From: a virus
Length of the DNA stretch: 36,570 bases
Virus record (IMG/VR): IMGVR_UViG_3300024346_000228
Coordinates: 1 to 36,570 of that record
Strand: one strand, 5' to 3'
This document shows positions 23,514-32,022 of this stretch, piece by piece. Position numbers and translations under genes: made by a program. The notes beneath the pieces are model-generated. The model was not told the DNA's origin. It saw only the letters and a list, made by a program, of their open reading frames with translations, and did no database searches. The stretch's first letter is position 1, and the number at the start of each line of letters is the position of its first letter.

Positions 23514-25241
23514 TTATTTGTATGTTGGTGAGAAATAATTGTATGTTTGTGTTACTAATGTACCACTTTGTAATGTGTTGTAAAATAATACTGGTCCAAT
23601 TTGTCCATTCCAAAACGTTGTTCTTGCACTATTACTTCCTATTGTTAAGAAATTAGTAGATGATGGTGCCGTAAATGCTGCTGCGGTAAATGTTCCTACC
23701 GATGTTCCATCCACATATATTGTTACAGTTCCAGATGGTTGGAAAGTTGCTGAAATCATATACCAAACGTTTGCTGATAATGAAGTCGTTAATTGTGCAC
23801 TATTTCCCAATGTACTACCATAGAATTTTACTCTATTTAAAGTAGAACTATCTGATGATTCAATTGCTAAACCATAAAAACCTGCGTAATCAAAAATATG
23901 TCTTGATGCTACACCTAATGTTGTTGTAGGTCTTACCCACATATGAATAGTACCTGTATTAGTATTGAATTGAGAAATACCACCATTGATATTTGTAGTA
24001 GTATCTTTGTACCAAAATTGGTTTGTACCATTTCCTGCCCAATATTTTTCCTTTCTACTTGCTCCTGCATTATACGATGGGTTACCGCCTGTAATACTTG
24101 CTGCGTTTTGAACCCCTGCCGGCCTAACACCCGTATTCCATCCTGATAGGTCTAACCAATCAGCCGTTGCTGTACCTGCCGTTGATGATGCCTTTGATGG
24201 GTCAACATACATTCTTAATCCAGCCGATGGGATATATGGTTGAGTTGTTGTACCTTTGTTATGTGATACTACACCATTTGCTAAGTACACATCGGCGTTT
24301 TCTACGTTAATTGTTACAATTTCTACATCTTCGTTAATAATTGTAATATTATCAACTTCAACTTCACTTATACCAATTGTTTCATCATATGTTACTACTA
24401 AATCACCTATTAATATATCTTCTACGTTTTTAAAATGATATTTTTCAATTTCAGAATCCCAAACCCAAAGAGGATGCGTTCCAGTTGCTTTTATTAAGCC
24501 ATCATTTAATTGATAATATCCACTTGCAAAGTTAAATACAATATCGGCAACAGTTACATCTTGATATGCACCGGATGTAGAATCTTGCATATAGAATCTC
24601 CAATCAACTTGGTCGCTTTCTGAATCCTGACTTTCATCCGGTAACCCAGTCGGCACCCATGCTTTAATTGTATCTCCTACTGATAAATCTTCTACATTTA
24701 TAGTAGAACCATCTCCCTTTTTAATATGTGTACCAAATAGTAAACAAAAATCCGGTTGGTTGATTGTATTATAAACATCAACTGCGTATAAAGTTTTTGT
24801 AGCTGTAGTATTATAGTTTGTTGCATTTAGATTATATCCATCTGCATATGTCATTGATAATACTGAACTGGCTTCTGAATAAGAAGATTGTGCAATTGAT
24901 GCCGGTGTGATTGGAAATGATGGCGATGCTCCTAATGTTGGAGAACCTACTGAAAAGTTTGCATTACCAAATGATACCGTATAGTTTGCAGCAACACTAC
25001 CAACTTTTGTACCATGTAAAGTTCCCTGATTACTAAATGAAAAAGTTGCCGTTTCTTCGGTACTTTCTACTATATAAGTGTATGTTGGTAAATTGGCTGT
25101 TATAGAATCTACTGCGAATGCAGTAAATGAACTATTAGCAGTTGCACCACTTAGTCCACCAATTGAAACTGCTTGAGCAACTCTTGCCGAACCACTCACT
25201 GCTCTGTATAAATTCCCTAACGATAAATTTGTTCTTGCCAT
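23514..25241 (-). CDS. Hint (intein-like) domain protein with LamG-like C-terminus
   Basis: This 575-residue protein has three parts. Residues 1-165 are Ser/Thr/Ala-rich and beta-like. Residues 166-328 are a Hint domain: C166 in CLLFGTHIKKG, INVEDLSVGDTIKAW, T253-x-x-H256 in KATGTHPLWVW, and the C-terminal VYLANGVVSHN with H327-N328. Residues 336-575 form a concanavalin/LamG-like domain with SAGLRMYVDPSK, GTIHMWVRP, WYMISATF and TVTIYVDG. At 163 residues the insert has no homing endonuclease. The +1 residue is K329, not C/S/T, so normal splicing is unlikely; cleavage at one or both ends, as in bacterial intein-like domains, is more likely. It lies between the adhesin/glycosyltransferase genes and the tail sheath, so it may be a virion adhesin processed after synthesis. 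Confidence 0.78.
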   Translation of the reverse strand: MARTNLSLGNLYRAVSGSARVAQAVSIGGLSGATANSSFTAFAVDSITANLPTYTYIVESTEETATFSFSNQGTLHGTKVGSVAANYTVSFGNANFSVGSPTLGASPSFPITPASIAQSSYSEASSVLSMTYADGYNLNATNYNTTATKTLYAVDVYNTINQPDFCLLFGTHIKKGDGSTINVEDLSVGDTIKAWVPTGLPDESQDSESDQVDWRFYMQDSTSGAYQDVTVADIVFNFASGYYQLNDGLIKATGTHPLWVWDSEIEKYHFKNVEDILIGDLVVTYDETIGISEVEVDNITIINEDVEIVTINVENADVYLANGVVSHNKGTTTQPYIPSAGLRMYVDPSKASSTAGTATADWLDLSGWNTGVRPAGVQNAASITGGNPSYNAGASRKEKYWAGNGTNQFWYKDTTTNINGGISQFNTNTGTIHMWVRPTTTLGVASRHIFDYAGFYGLAIESSDSSTLNRVKFYGSTLGNSAQLTTSLSANVWYMISATFQPSGTVTIYVDGTSVGTFTAAAFTAPSSTNFLTIGSNSARTTFWNGQIGPVLFYNTLQSGTLVTQTYNYFSPTYK

Positions 25242-25252
25242 TGTATAAAGTG

Positions 25253-26251
25253 TTATTCTCCGTTATAAATATCTAAAAGTTTTTCTTTCCATTCATCTTT
25301 ATTAGAAAAGTATTTAATCATCCAATTTTTAAGTTTTTCAAATTCCGTTTTACGGGTTTCGTAATCATCCTCACATATTTTTTTGTAGGTCTCTCTAAAC
25401 GATAACGCATCACTCGCTTTGTATTTATAATCAAGTGGTACGTGCCATTTTTCATGTAGTATTGGAAGTTTTCCCCAATCCACTGCTTCAAAAATTCCAT
25501 ATCCGAATGGCTCATATTCAAAGCAAGAATGAGATATTCCCCAATCAAGTTCGTAGAACCTTTCTTTATATTTGTAATCAAACTTGTAAACTTTTGATTT
25601 CTCAAATTTGTATCCATATTTCTTTTTATAATATTTGTTGAATGTTTCTGAATTGGTAGAAATAAATCCACCTAATCCATCCATATATTCAACATTCTTT
25701 CTACCTTCAACTCTTGCTGCATATCCTAATTCTGTTGAGTTTGAAAGTTCTTTGTGTTTAGTAAATGTATAATTATTTGGAATATGATGTAAATTTTCCG
25801 TTTTATATGGAAAATGATATAATCCTACCCAAACTTTATTTTTAATTTTGTTTATTAATTCGTTTTCGTATTCCCAATTTCCGTACCAATGCAAGTATTC
25901 ATCTTTATCTTGCTGTGCCATTAAAGATACTTTGGTTAAATTATGGAAAACAATTGAATCAATTTTTTCTAAATTTTGATGAACTGCTTTTGTTGGTGTA
26001 TAATGACCATGTAATATGTGTACCCTTCTTGCACCTTCAAAGATTTTAATAATTTCATCTTCGTTGGTTTCCCAAATATGGTCAATATCAATCGGAAATT
26101 CTTCGTAATTTATGGGCTTTTTTCTATGGAAGAGAAGAAGTGGCTTAACTTCTAAGTTAGGTGCCACTTCTTTTATCCATTCGGTTACCCATATATCTGC
26201 TCCGCTGTTAAACCAAGGCCCACCAGCGGTGGTGTAGTAAACATCGTACAT
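25253..26251 (-). CDS. GT-B glycosyltransferase (GT4-like)
   Basis: This 332-residue protein looks like a GT-B fold glycosyltransferase. The donor-binding half has LGYAARVEGRKNVEYM (175-190), matching the G-R-x-x-x-x-K-N signature. Residues 246-264 read YEPFGYGIFEAVDWGKLPI, matching the family's E-x-F-G-x-x-x-x-E-A-x-x-x-G-x-P-(I/V) motif, which holds the nucleotide-sugar. The N-terminal YYTTAGGPWFNSGADIW may contact acceptor or donor. It begins three bases after the S74 fibre stop and ends 11 bases before the Hint protein start, inside the adhesin cassette. It could glycosylate Ser/Thr-rich fibre proteins or a host surface sugar; the sequence does not decide. Its start region carries a 10-bp inverted repeat at 26135-26172. 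Confidence 0.8.
   Translation of the reverse strand: MYDVYYTTAGGPWFNSGADIWVTEWIKEVAPNLEVKPLLLFHRKKPINYEEFPIDIDHIWETNEDEIIKIFEGARRVHILHGHYTPTKAVHQNLEKIDSIVFHNLTKVSLMAQQDKDEYLHWYGNWEYENELINKIKNKVWVGLYHFPYKTENLHHIPNNYTFTKHKELSNSTELGYAARVEGRKNVEYMDGLGGFISTNSETFNKYYKKKYGYKFEKSKVYKFDYKYKERFYELDWGISHSCFEYEPFGYGIFEAVDWGKLPILHEKWHVPLDYKYKASDALSFRETYKKICEDDYETRKTEFEKLKNWMIKYFSNKDEWKEKLLDIYNGE
25264..25273 (-). promoter_or_regulatory. late-type element GATATTTATA
   Basis: The minus strand reads TTTAGATATTTATAAC, 22 bases before the Hint-protein ATG. It lies inside the last codons of the glycosyltransferase gene (D-I-Y-N). Confidence 0.35.
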
Positions 26252-26254
26252 TAA

Positions 26255-28270
26255 TTATAAACCTATTTTTGCCTTCAATTCTTCAATTTGAATTTGTTGT
26301 TCTTTGATTGCTTCTACCATTAGACCCATCATTTTTGAGTAATCCAATGCTAAGAAACCATCTTGTCTTTCAATTACTACTTGTGGTAAAACTTCTTGTA
26401 CTTCCTGTGCTATCAAACCTGTTTTAGGGGTTGATTTTGTTACTTCATGTACATCATCATTCCATTCCCAAGTTACACCATTTAATTTAGATACTTTTTC
26501 TAAAGCGTTTGGTATAAGTTGAATATTATTTTTATGTCTTTTATCTGAAGTGTAGAATGCGGTAATATCACCCGTTGCAGTTATTGCTCCATTGATTGTT
26601 AAACCTGCGAAAGTCGGAGATGATGAAGTTGCTACTGCTTGTCCAATTGCAATTGTTGCATTTGAACCTTCTCCAGGAGTATGTGTAATAGTTACGCCGG
26701 TTCCTTGAGTTAAATCACTCATATAGTTACCCGTTGTATCAGTTCCTAATGCTACTGAATTTGCAGCTATTGTAGTTGCGAATGAAACGTTTGCTAAATT
26801 AGTAATAGTTCCCGTACCAGTCACATCACCTGTTAAAGTGATTGAGATATCTTTACCTTCTAAATTATCTAGTCTAGTTAATGCTGATGAACTAAATGTT
26901 TCCAAATTAGCCGTTTCAATTAATAAACTTGCAGTTATAGAGTTTAAATTAGTAATTGAAGTAGCTTGTGTACCATTCGTAGATAGTGCAGTAGATGCTG
27001 ATGCTTCTAATGCGGTTAATCTTGTTAAAGCCGAGCCACTAAATGTTTCTAAATTAGCCGTTTCAATCAATAAACTTGCAGTTGCAGAATTTAAATTGGT
27101 AATTGAAGTAGCTTGTGTACCATTTGTAGATAATGCGGTAGATGCTGATGCTTCTAATGCCGTTAATCTTGTATTTTGTGTTCCGTTAGTTGTATCGTTT
27201 GAACCAGTATATGTATTTAGATTACTTACTGAAACATTTACACTTCCGGATGTTGTTTCTAAATTGTTTAATCTTCCAACACTTGCAGTATAGAAAGATG
27301 CAAAAGCGGTATCGTTTGTTAAATCTACTGAATTAATTAAAGATACTATTTCTACAAATGTATCTTTATCTGCATCAGCTGCCGATAAAATTGCATCAAC
27401 TCTACCTTTTTCAGTTGTAATTCTACTATCTACTGATGTTGAATATGTTGAAAATCCGGTTGTTGATACTATATCAATTTGTGATGAACCCGAAACTATA
27501 CTTCTACCTTTTGTTTCGTATGATGAAGTTGCTGTATTTAAGTTTGCTACTGCGATTGTGTTTGCAGATGCTGAACTAATCAATGAACCACTAATTGTTG
27601 CTAATGCAGTATTTTGTGTTAATTGAGAACCACTAAATGTATTTAATGAATCTAATATTCCAATTACTTGTGATGAACCACTTACTACTCCGTTTGTTGC
27701 TGCTATTGCGCCGGTAATAGAAGTTGCGATTATTCTACCATTAACTGCTAATGAGCCAGTTACCGATGTTACTGCTAATGATGATGTACCAAATGAACTA
27801 TTACCATTTGCTACTATACCAGAATCCAATACCATTCCATTAGCTGCGTTAGATAGTGAACCTACTACCGTTCCCGCTGCTCCAACAAATTTGATTGAAC
27901 CTGTTGATATATAAAGGTCTCTCCAAAAATAATTTTCAGAACCTAAATCAAATGCGTTTGTTACTGATGGGATAAGTGATGAACTCAAAGATGCTACTAC
28001 ATTTACAGTATCGGATGATGCATCTCCTATTGTTAATTTTCCACCTAATGTTAGATTACCTGCAACATTTGCATTTCCGGTAATATCTAATCCAGAACCT
28101 GAAATTGCTCCAAAGTTTCCAGTACTTCCTGTTCCACCTGCTGATAATACGATATCGCCTGTTGCTCCACCCACTACCAATGTTCCCAATGTGGTATTCA
28201 CATATGGTTCTCCGAATGCTAATGAACCGGATTGTTGTGCGGTACTACCGCGTCTAAATTTAAGTCCCAT
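26255..28270 (-). CDS. tail fibre with S74 intramolecular chaperone
   Basis: This 671-residue fibre starts MGLKFRRGSTAQQSGSLAFG and EPYVNTTLGTLVVGG, an N-terminal module also seen in four-gene variants here and similar to the Mtd N-terminal domain. The middle is Ser/Thr/Ala-rich heptad-like stalk with two near-identical 49-residue repeats (STNGTQATSITNLNS). The last 100 residues are a peptidase S74 domain: S575-D-K-R-H-K580, then GLIAQEVQEVLPQ and an EAIKEQQIQIEELK coiled coil. S74 domains fold the trimeric fibre and then cut themselves off just before the Ser. It is followed three bases later by the glycosyltransferase. Confidence 0.88.
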   Translation of the reverse strand: MGLKFRRGSTAQQSGSLAFGEPYVNTTLGTLVVGGATGDIVLSAGGTGSTGNFGAISGSGLDITGNANVAGNLTLGGKLTIGDASSDTVNVVASLSSSLIPSVTNAFDLGSENYFWRDLYISTGSIKFVGAAGTVVGSLSNAANGMVLDSGIVANGNSSFGTSSLAVTSVTGSLAVNGRIIATSITGAIAATNGVVSGSSQVIGILDSLNTFSGSQLTQNTALATISGSLISSASANTIAVANLNTATSSYETKGRSIVSGSSQIDIVSTTGFSTYSTSVDSRITTEKGRVDAILSAADADKDTFVEIVSLINSVDLTNDTAFASFYTASVGRLNNLETTSGSVNVSVSNLNTYTGSNDTTNGTQNTRLTALEASASTALSTNGTQATSITNLNSATASLLIETANLETFSGSALTRLTALEASASTALSTNGTQATSITNLNSITASLLIETANLETFSSSALTRLDNLEGKDISITLTGDVTGTGTITNLANVSFATTIAANSVALGTDTTGNYMSDLTQGTGVTITHTPGEGSNATIAIGQAVATSSSPTFAGLTINGAITATGDITAFYTSDKRHKNNIQLIPNALEKVSKLNGVTWEWNDDVHEVTKSTPKTGLIAQEVQEVLPQVVIERQDGFLALDYSKMMGLMVEAIKEQQIQIEELKAKIGL
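26556..26614 (-). repeat. 59-base identity to 28626-28684
   Basis: These 59 bases are identical to 28626-28684. They encode F-A-G-L-T-I-N-G-A-I-T-A-T-G-D-I-T-A-F just before the S74 domain. Flanking sequence is much less alike, so this is a discrete homology joint. Confidence 0.9.
26860..27170 (-). repeat. 147-base tandem repeat in fibre
   Basis: Two copies of a 147-base unit are in phase (for example 26952 and 27099 start the same string). Each encodes 49 residues with a few substitutions. Confidence 0.8.
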
Positions 28271-28321
28271 TTTAGTTTACTCTTTTTTTTAGTTTAAAGT
28301 ACAAGAAATTCCCTATACCCT

Positions 28322-28331
28322 TATAAATATC
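28322..28331 (-). promoter_or_regulatory. late-type element GATATTTATA
   Basis: The minus strand reads AATAGATATTTATAAGG, 51 bases before the ATG at 28270, at the end of the upstream fibre gene. The rest of the 60-base gap shows no clear hairpin. Confidence 0.35.
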
Positions 28332-31249
28332 TATTTGTTTTCCAATCTATCAACTTTTGCAGATAATTCTTTTATTGCTTCAATTAAAAGTGGAATTATT
28401 TTTTCATAATTAACCCCTAAGTATCCATTATCTCTTTCTATTACTGCTTGTGGAAGTATTTTTTGTATTTCTTGTGCAATTACCCCAATATCATTTCCTT
28501 TCTTTGTATGAATTTCTTCAAAGCCTTCTTTCCAATCATATTCATTACCACTAATAGTTTCTACTTTTGATAATGCGTTTTGGATTGGTTGAATATTTTC
28601 TTTTAATCTTTCATCCGAAGTATAAAATGCGGTAATATCACCCGTTGCAGTTATTGCTCCATTGATTGTTAAACCTGCGAAAGTTGGTGTTGCTGCTGAA
28701 TCAATATTTTGTGGTGTTGAAAGCGTTACACTTGCATTATTTAATCCAGAACCTGCAACTACAATTTGATTTGCCGTACCTGTTATGGTTGCAACATAGT
28801 TTCCTATTTGTACCGATGAACTAAATAATCCACTACCTCCTAATATTTGAGATGAGCCACTTACAATACCAGTTACTTTTGAATTAAGATGTTGTGCTGA
28901 TAATGATGCGGATATATCTGATGCAATTTGAGATGAACCCGAAACTACTCCACTACCTCCTAATACTTGTGTGGAGCCTGATACTAATGTACGTGTAGAG
29001 CTTGCTATTGGTTCGAATAAGGAGCTTATTTGTGATGAACCACTAACTACCCCAGCTGGTAATAATAACTTCACCTGTAATGAGCCTGATACCAATGTAT
29101 GGGTTGCGGATGCTATTTCTTCTTTACCGGCAAAAACATTCATTATACCATCATTATAATCAGTAAATCCATCTAACTCACCAATTAGAATTTGAGCTGC
29201 TCCACTTACAACACCTACTGGCATTTGAGTCGAACTACTCCAAACTCCACTACCACCCAATACTTGCAATGAACCACTAATTACACCAATTGGGAGTAAT
29301 GGAACTATTTGCGAACTACCACTTACAATACCTCTACCCTTTGTTTCGTATGATGATGTTGCTGCTTCTAAATTATTTAATCTAACATTTGCTGAAGAAG
29401 TAAATGAATTTAATGAACCCGTTGTTTGTGCAATTGCTAAGAATTGTGCATTAAAATCCACTCCACCAAATGCAACGGTATTAATATAGGCAACTGATGC
29501 ACTTAATGTTAAGTAAGATGCGGTCATACTTGCTGTAAACGTATTAATATTAGAAACAGATGTATTTAAAGAAGATGTAGTTTGATAAATTGATATTAAT
29601 GAAGATGTTACACTTGCACTAAATAAATTTAAACTTCCGGTTGATGTTTCTAATAATGTTAATCTACTTAAAGTTGAACTACTGAATGTATTTAGACTTC
29701 CCGTTGATGCTTCTAATAATCCCAATCTAGTATTAGTAGATTCTGTAAATGAATTTAAACTTTGAGTAGTTTGATTAACACTTCCTGTATAATTTTCTAA
29801 TCTTGTAAATCTACCATCTACCGAAGTTGTATATGTTTGTAAATTATCAAATCTCGTATTAACATTTCCACTAAATGATTGTAATGTAACTACTGATGCA
29901 GTTAATGAAGCAATTGATGCAGTCATTAATGATGCGGAAGTATATAAACTTTCAGTTGCGGTATTTAACGATGCCGTTGTTTGATAAATAGATACTAATG
30001 AACTTGTTACACTTGCACTAAATAAATTTAGAGATGCAGTTGTTTGATAAATTGATACTAATGAACTTGTTACACTTGCTGTGAATACGTTTAAATCTCC
30101 CAATTGTGCCGATGATGATATAACACTATCTCCACCTGCTCTTAGTAACTTACTTTCGTTTGATAATGTTCCACCTTTCCAATAATCATTTGTAGAATCC
30201 CATAATAATGAACCTGATAACGTTGAGCCTCCGGTTGGGTCTTTGACTAATAAACCGCCATTTGCAATACCTGTACCATTTAATTCAATGATATTATCAC
30301 CCAATTGAATAGTTGTAGAGTTTACAGCGGTTGTAGTTCCATTTACTGTTAAATCTCCTGATATGGTTACATTTTGCCCACTTACACCTATTGCAGTTTT
30401 AAGAGATGCTGTATATGAGTTTAATTCTGCTATCGATAATACATTTGCCGAAGCAGTTGAAATTAATGAGCCTGTTATAGTTGCTAAATTACTATTTTCA
30501 GTTAGTTGTGAACTACTAAATGAGTTTAAATTTGTAATTGAAATTGTATTTGCCGATGCAGTTGAAATCAATGAACCAGATATAGTTGCTAAAGAATTAA
30601 ATCTAGTATCATATGAGCCTGATTTGGATTCTATTTCTCCTAATCTTTGTTCATGATTAGATGCAGTTAAAATTAACGAACCTGTTATAGTTGCTAAATT
30701 ACTATTTTGAGTTAATTGAGAACTACTAAATGAATTTAAATTTGTAACTGAAATTGTATTCGCAGATGCAGTTAAAATTAACGAACCCGAAATAGTTGCT
30801 AATGCAGTATTTTGAGTTAATTGAGAACCACTAAATGAATTTAAAGAATCTAATATTGATGTAATTTGAGATGAACCAGAAACTACACCATTTGTTGCTG
30901 CGATTGCCCCTGATATATTTGTAGCATATACATTTCTCCATTTTGCAGAAGTTGTACCTAAATCAATAGTGTTAGTTGGATTTGGTACTAAATTTGTAGT
31001 AAATACTCCCAATGCAGAAATATTATCCGCTGTTGCATTTCCTAAATATATACTACCGCTTAATGTGATATCACCTGTTAAATGAAGTGAACCTGTATTA
31101 ATGTCATTTAATTTAAGTAGAGTAATTTCTTTTGAACCATTTACCCCAACTATTAAATTTTCAGAAGTTTGGTCAACATATAACTCGCCTGCTGTCAGCG
31201 TTGGTTTATCGCCCGTTGTACCTCTTCTTAATTGAAATATAGCTGCCAT
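28331..31249 (-). CDS. long tail fibre with S74 chaperone
   Basis: This 972-residue fibre has the N-terminal module MAAIFQLRRGTTGDKPTLTA followed by GELYVDQTSENLIVG. It has Ser/Thr/Asn-rich stalk repeats, for example a 21-residue unit T-A-S-L-N-x-F-S-A-S-V-T-S-S-L-V-S-I-Y-Q-T repeated in tandem. A globular module with LGDNIIELNGTGIANGGLLV and LLWDSTNDYWKGG lies near 300-390. The C-terminus (875-972) is a peptidase S74 domain: S878-D-E-R-L-K883, then GVIAQEIQKILPQ. The module near 300-390 also occurs twice in the partial fibre upstream. TATATTTATA lies 19 bases before its start. Its role is host binding; S74 cleavage would release the final chaperone segment. Confidence 0.88.
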   Translation of the reverse strand: MAAIFQLRRGTTGDKPTLTAGELYVDQTSENLIVGVNGSKEITLLKLNDINTGSLHLTGDITLSGSIYLGNATADNISALGVFTTNLVPNPTNTIDLGTTSAKWRNVYATNISGAIAATNGVVSGSSQITSILDSLNSFSGSQLTQNTALATISGSLILTASANTISVTNLNSFSSSQLTQNSNLATITGSLILTASNHEQRLGEIESKSGSYDTRFNSLATISGSLISTASANTISITNLNSFSSSQLTENSNLATITGSLISTASANVLSIAELNSYTASLKTAIGVSGQNVTISGDLTVNGTTTAVNSTTIQLGDNIIELNGTGIANGGLLVKDPTGGSTLSGSLLWDSTNDYWKGGTLSNESKLLRAGGDSVISSSAQLGDLNVFTASVTSSLVSIYQTTASLNLFSASVTSSLVSIYQTTASLNTATESLYTSASLMTASIASLTASVVTLQSFSGNVNTRFDNLQTYTTSVDGRFTRLENYTGSVNQTTQSLNSFTESTNTRLGLLEASTGSLNTFSSSTLSRLTLLETSTGSLNLFSASVTSSLISIYQTTSSLNTSVSNINTFTASMTASYLTLSASVAYINTVAFGGVDFNAQFLAIAQTTGSLNSFTSSANVRLNNLEAATSSYETKGRGIVSGSSQIVPLLPIGVISGSLQVLGGSGVWSSSTQMPVGVVSGAAQILIGELDGFTDYNDGIMNVFAGKEEIASATHTLVSGSLQVKLLLPAGVVSGSSQISSLFEPIASSTRTLVSGSTQVLGGSGVVSGSSQIASDISASLSAQHLNSKVTGIVSGSSQILGGSGLFSSSVQIGNYVATITGTANQIVVAGSGLNNASVTLSTPQNIDSAATPTFAGLTINGAITATGDITAFYTSDERLKENIQPIQNALSKVETISGNEYDWKEGFEEIHTKKGNDIGVIAQEIQKILPQAVIERDNGYLGVNYEKIIPLLIEAIKELSAKVDRLENK
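28626..28684 (-). repeat. 59-base identity to 26556-26614
   Basis: This is the second copy of the homology joint before the S74 domain, in the 972-residue fibre. Paired with the first copy, it could allow exchange or deletion between the two fibre genes. Confidence 0.9.
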
Positions 31250-31268
31250 TTAAATCTATTATGTTTCT

Positions 31269-31277
31269 TATAAATAT
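31269..31277 (-). promoter_or_regulatory. late-type element TATATTTATA
   Basis: The minus strand reads ACTATATTTATAAG, 19 bases before the ATG at 31249. The 49-base gap 31250-31298 holds nothing else. Confidence 0.4.
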
Positions 31278-31298
31278 AGTAATATCTTTTTTCTTTAA

Positions 31299-31907
31299 TT
31301 ATAGTCCAAAATCCAAATCTACGATATCCAATGCCGCACACGCTACATATAATTCTGCAAATGAACGAGCCGGAATGTTATTTCCATCTACATCATTTAA
31401 TTGTGCAGTTGATAAATCTACTACCATTCCTGTCAATCCACTACCATCTCCTACAAAGGATGTTGCGGTTACACTTCCTGTTACTTCTACCGAACCTGTG
31501 AATGAATGTATATCATCGGATGTATTACCGAATTTAGAACTGCCACTTTCAAAAAGGACAGATGAGGATATAATTGAAATATTGAATTGTCTTGCATTAA
31601 CTGCTCCTAATATAGTTAGGTCGTTTGTTACTAATGCCGAACCACTAATTATTGCTTCACCATGATTAATGGTAAGTGTATCGTTTACTTTTAGAGAACC
31701 AAACGAACCAGTTCCCTCTAATCTAATAGAACCCGTTACTACGGAATTTGTTGTTAGTACACTTTCAACCGTTTCAATTGAACCTGATTTTTTAAAATAA
31801 ATCTTACCATCGTAAGTATTTACCGCTAATTCTCCTAAATTAAGTGAACCTGTACCAGGTACCTTACCCGATAACGCAGAACGTTTCAGCTGAACAATTG
31901 ATGCCAT
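31299..31907 (-). CDS. short tail adhesin/fibre-base protein
   Basis: This 202-residue protein has the same N-terminal module as the fibres: ASIVQLKRSALSGKVPGTGS, then LNLGELAVNTYDGKIYFKKSG. Beyond it are beta-rich stretches such as SLKVNDTLTINHGEAIISG and LFESGSSKFGNTSDDIHSF, which recur in phage structural proteins, then SFVGDGSGLTG and a short C-terminal tail (LYVACAALDIVDLDFGL). It has no S74 domain and no long stalk. It may be a short fibre, or a base or adaptor for longer fibres. The gene has its own upstream terminator and palindrome, so it may be a separate unit. Confidence 0.75.
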   Translation of the reverse strand: MASIVQLKRSALSGKVPGTGSLNLGELAVNTYDGKIYFKKSGSIETVESVLTTNSVVTGSIRLEGTGSFGSLKVNDTLTINHGEAIISGSALVTNDLTILGAVNARQFNISIISSSVLFESGSSKFGNTSDDIHSFTGSVEVTGSVTATSFVGDGSGLTGMVVDLSTAQLNDVDGNNIPARSFAELYVACAALDIVDLDFGL

Positions 31908-31940
31908 ATGGCTAAGTCTTTAAAGTTATCTAACAAAAAT

Positions 31941-31954
31941 GTAGTATATACTAC
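31941..31954. promoter_or_regulatory. perfect 14-bp palindrome
   Basis: GTAGTATATACTAC is its own reverse complement. It lies 33 bases before the ATG at 31907 and 15 bases from the terminator. It could be an operator or a mere AT-rich coincidence. Confidence 0.35.
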
Positions 31955-31958
31955 GAAC

Positions 31959-31967
31959 ATAAATATA
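31959..31967 (-). promoter_or_regulatory. variant late-type element
   Basis: The minus strand reads GTATATTTATG, 51 bases before the ATG at 31907, with G as the last base. It lies between terminator and palindrome. Confidence 0.3.
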
Positions 31968-31969
31968 CT

Positions 31970-32002
31970 ATAAAATAAAAAACCCCTACTAAGAGGGGTT
32001 TT
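31970..32002 (-). terminator. Rho-independent terminator, probably bidirectional
   Basis: A 9-bp stem (AAAACCCCT/AGGGGTTTT) pairs 31979-31987 with 31994-32002 around a 6-base loop. On the minus strand it is followed by TTTTTTATTTTA. It lies 20 bases after the 185-residue gene. T-rich DNA on the other side would allow plus-strand termination too. The gap 31908-32022 also holds the palindrome and a variant late-type element. Confidence 0.85.
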
Positions 32003-32022
32003 ATTAAATTTTTTGTTTGTTA

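Noticed and set aside
24258-24746. Standard splicing intein
   Set aside because: The residue after H-N is K, which cannot act as the +1 nucleophile, and no homing endonuclease is present; cleavage without splicing is the better reading.
23514-31907. Diversity-generating retroelement near the Mtd-like N-termini
   Set aside because: No reverse transcriptase, no template/variable repeat pair and no C-type lectin domain are visible in the window; only the N-terminal module resembles Mtd.
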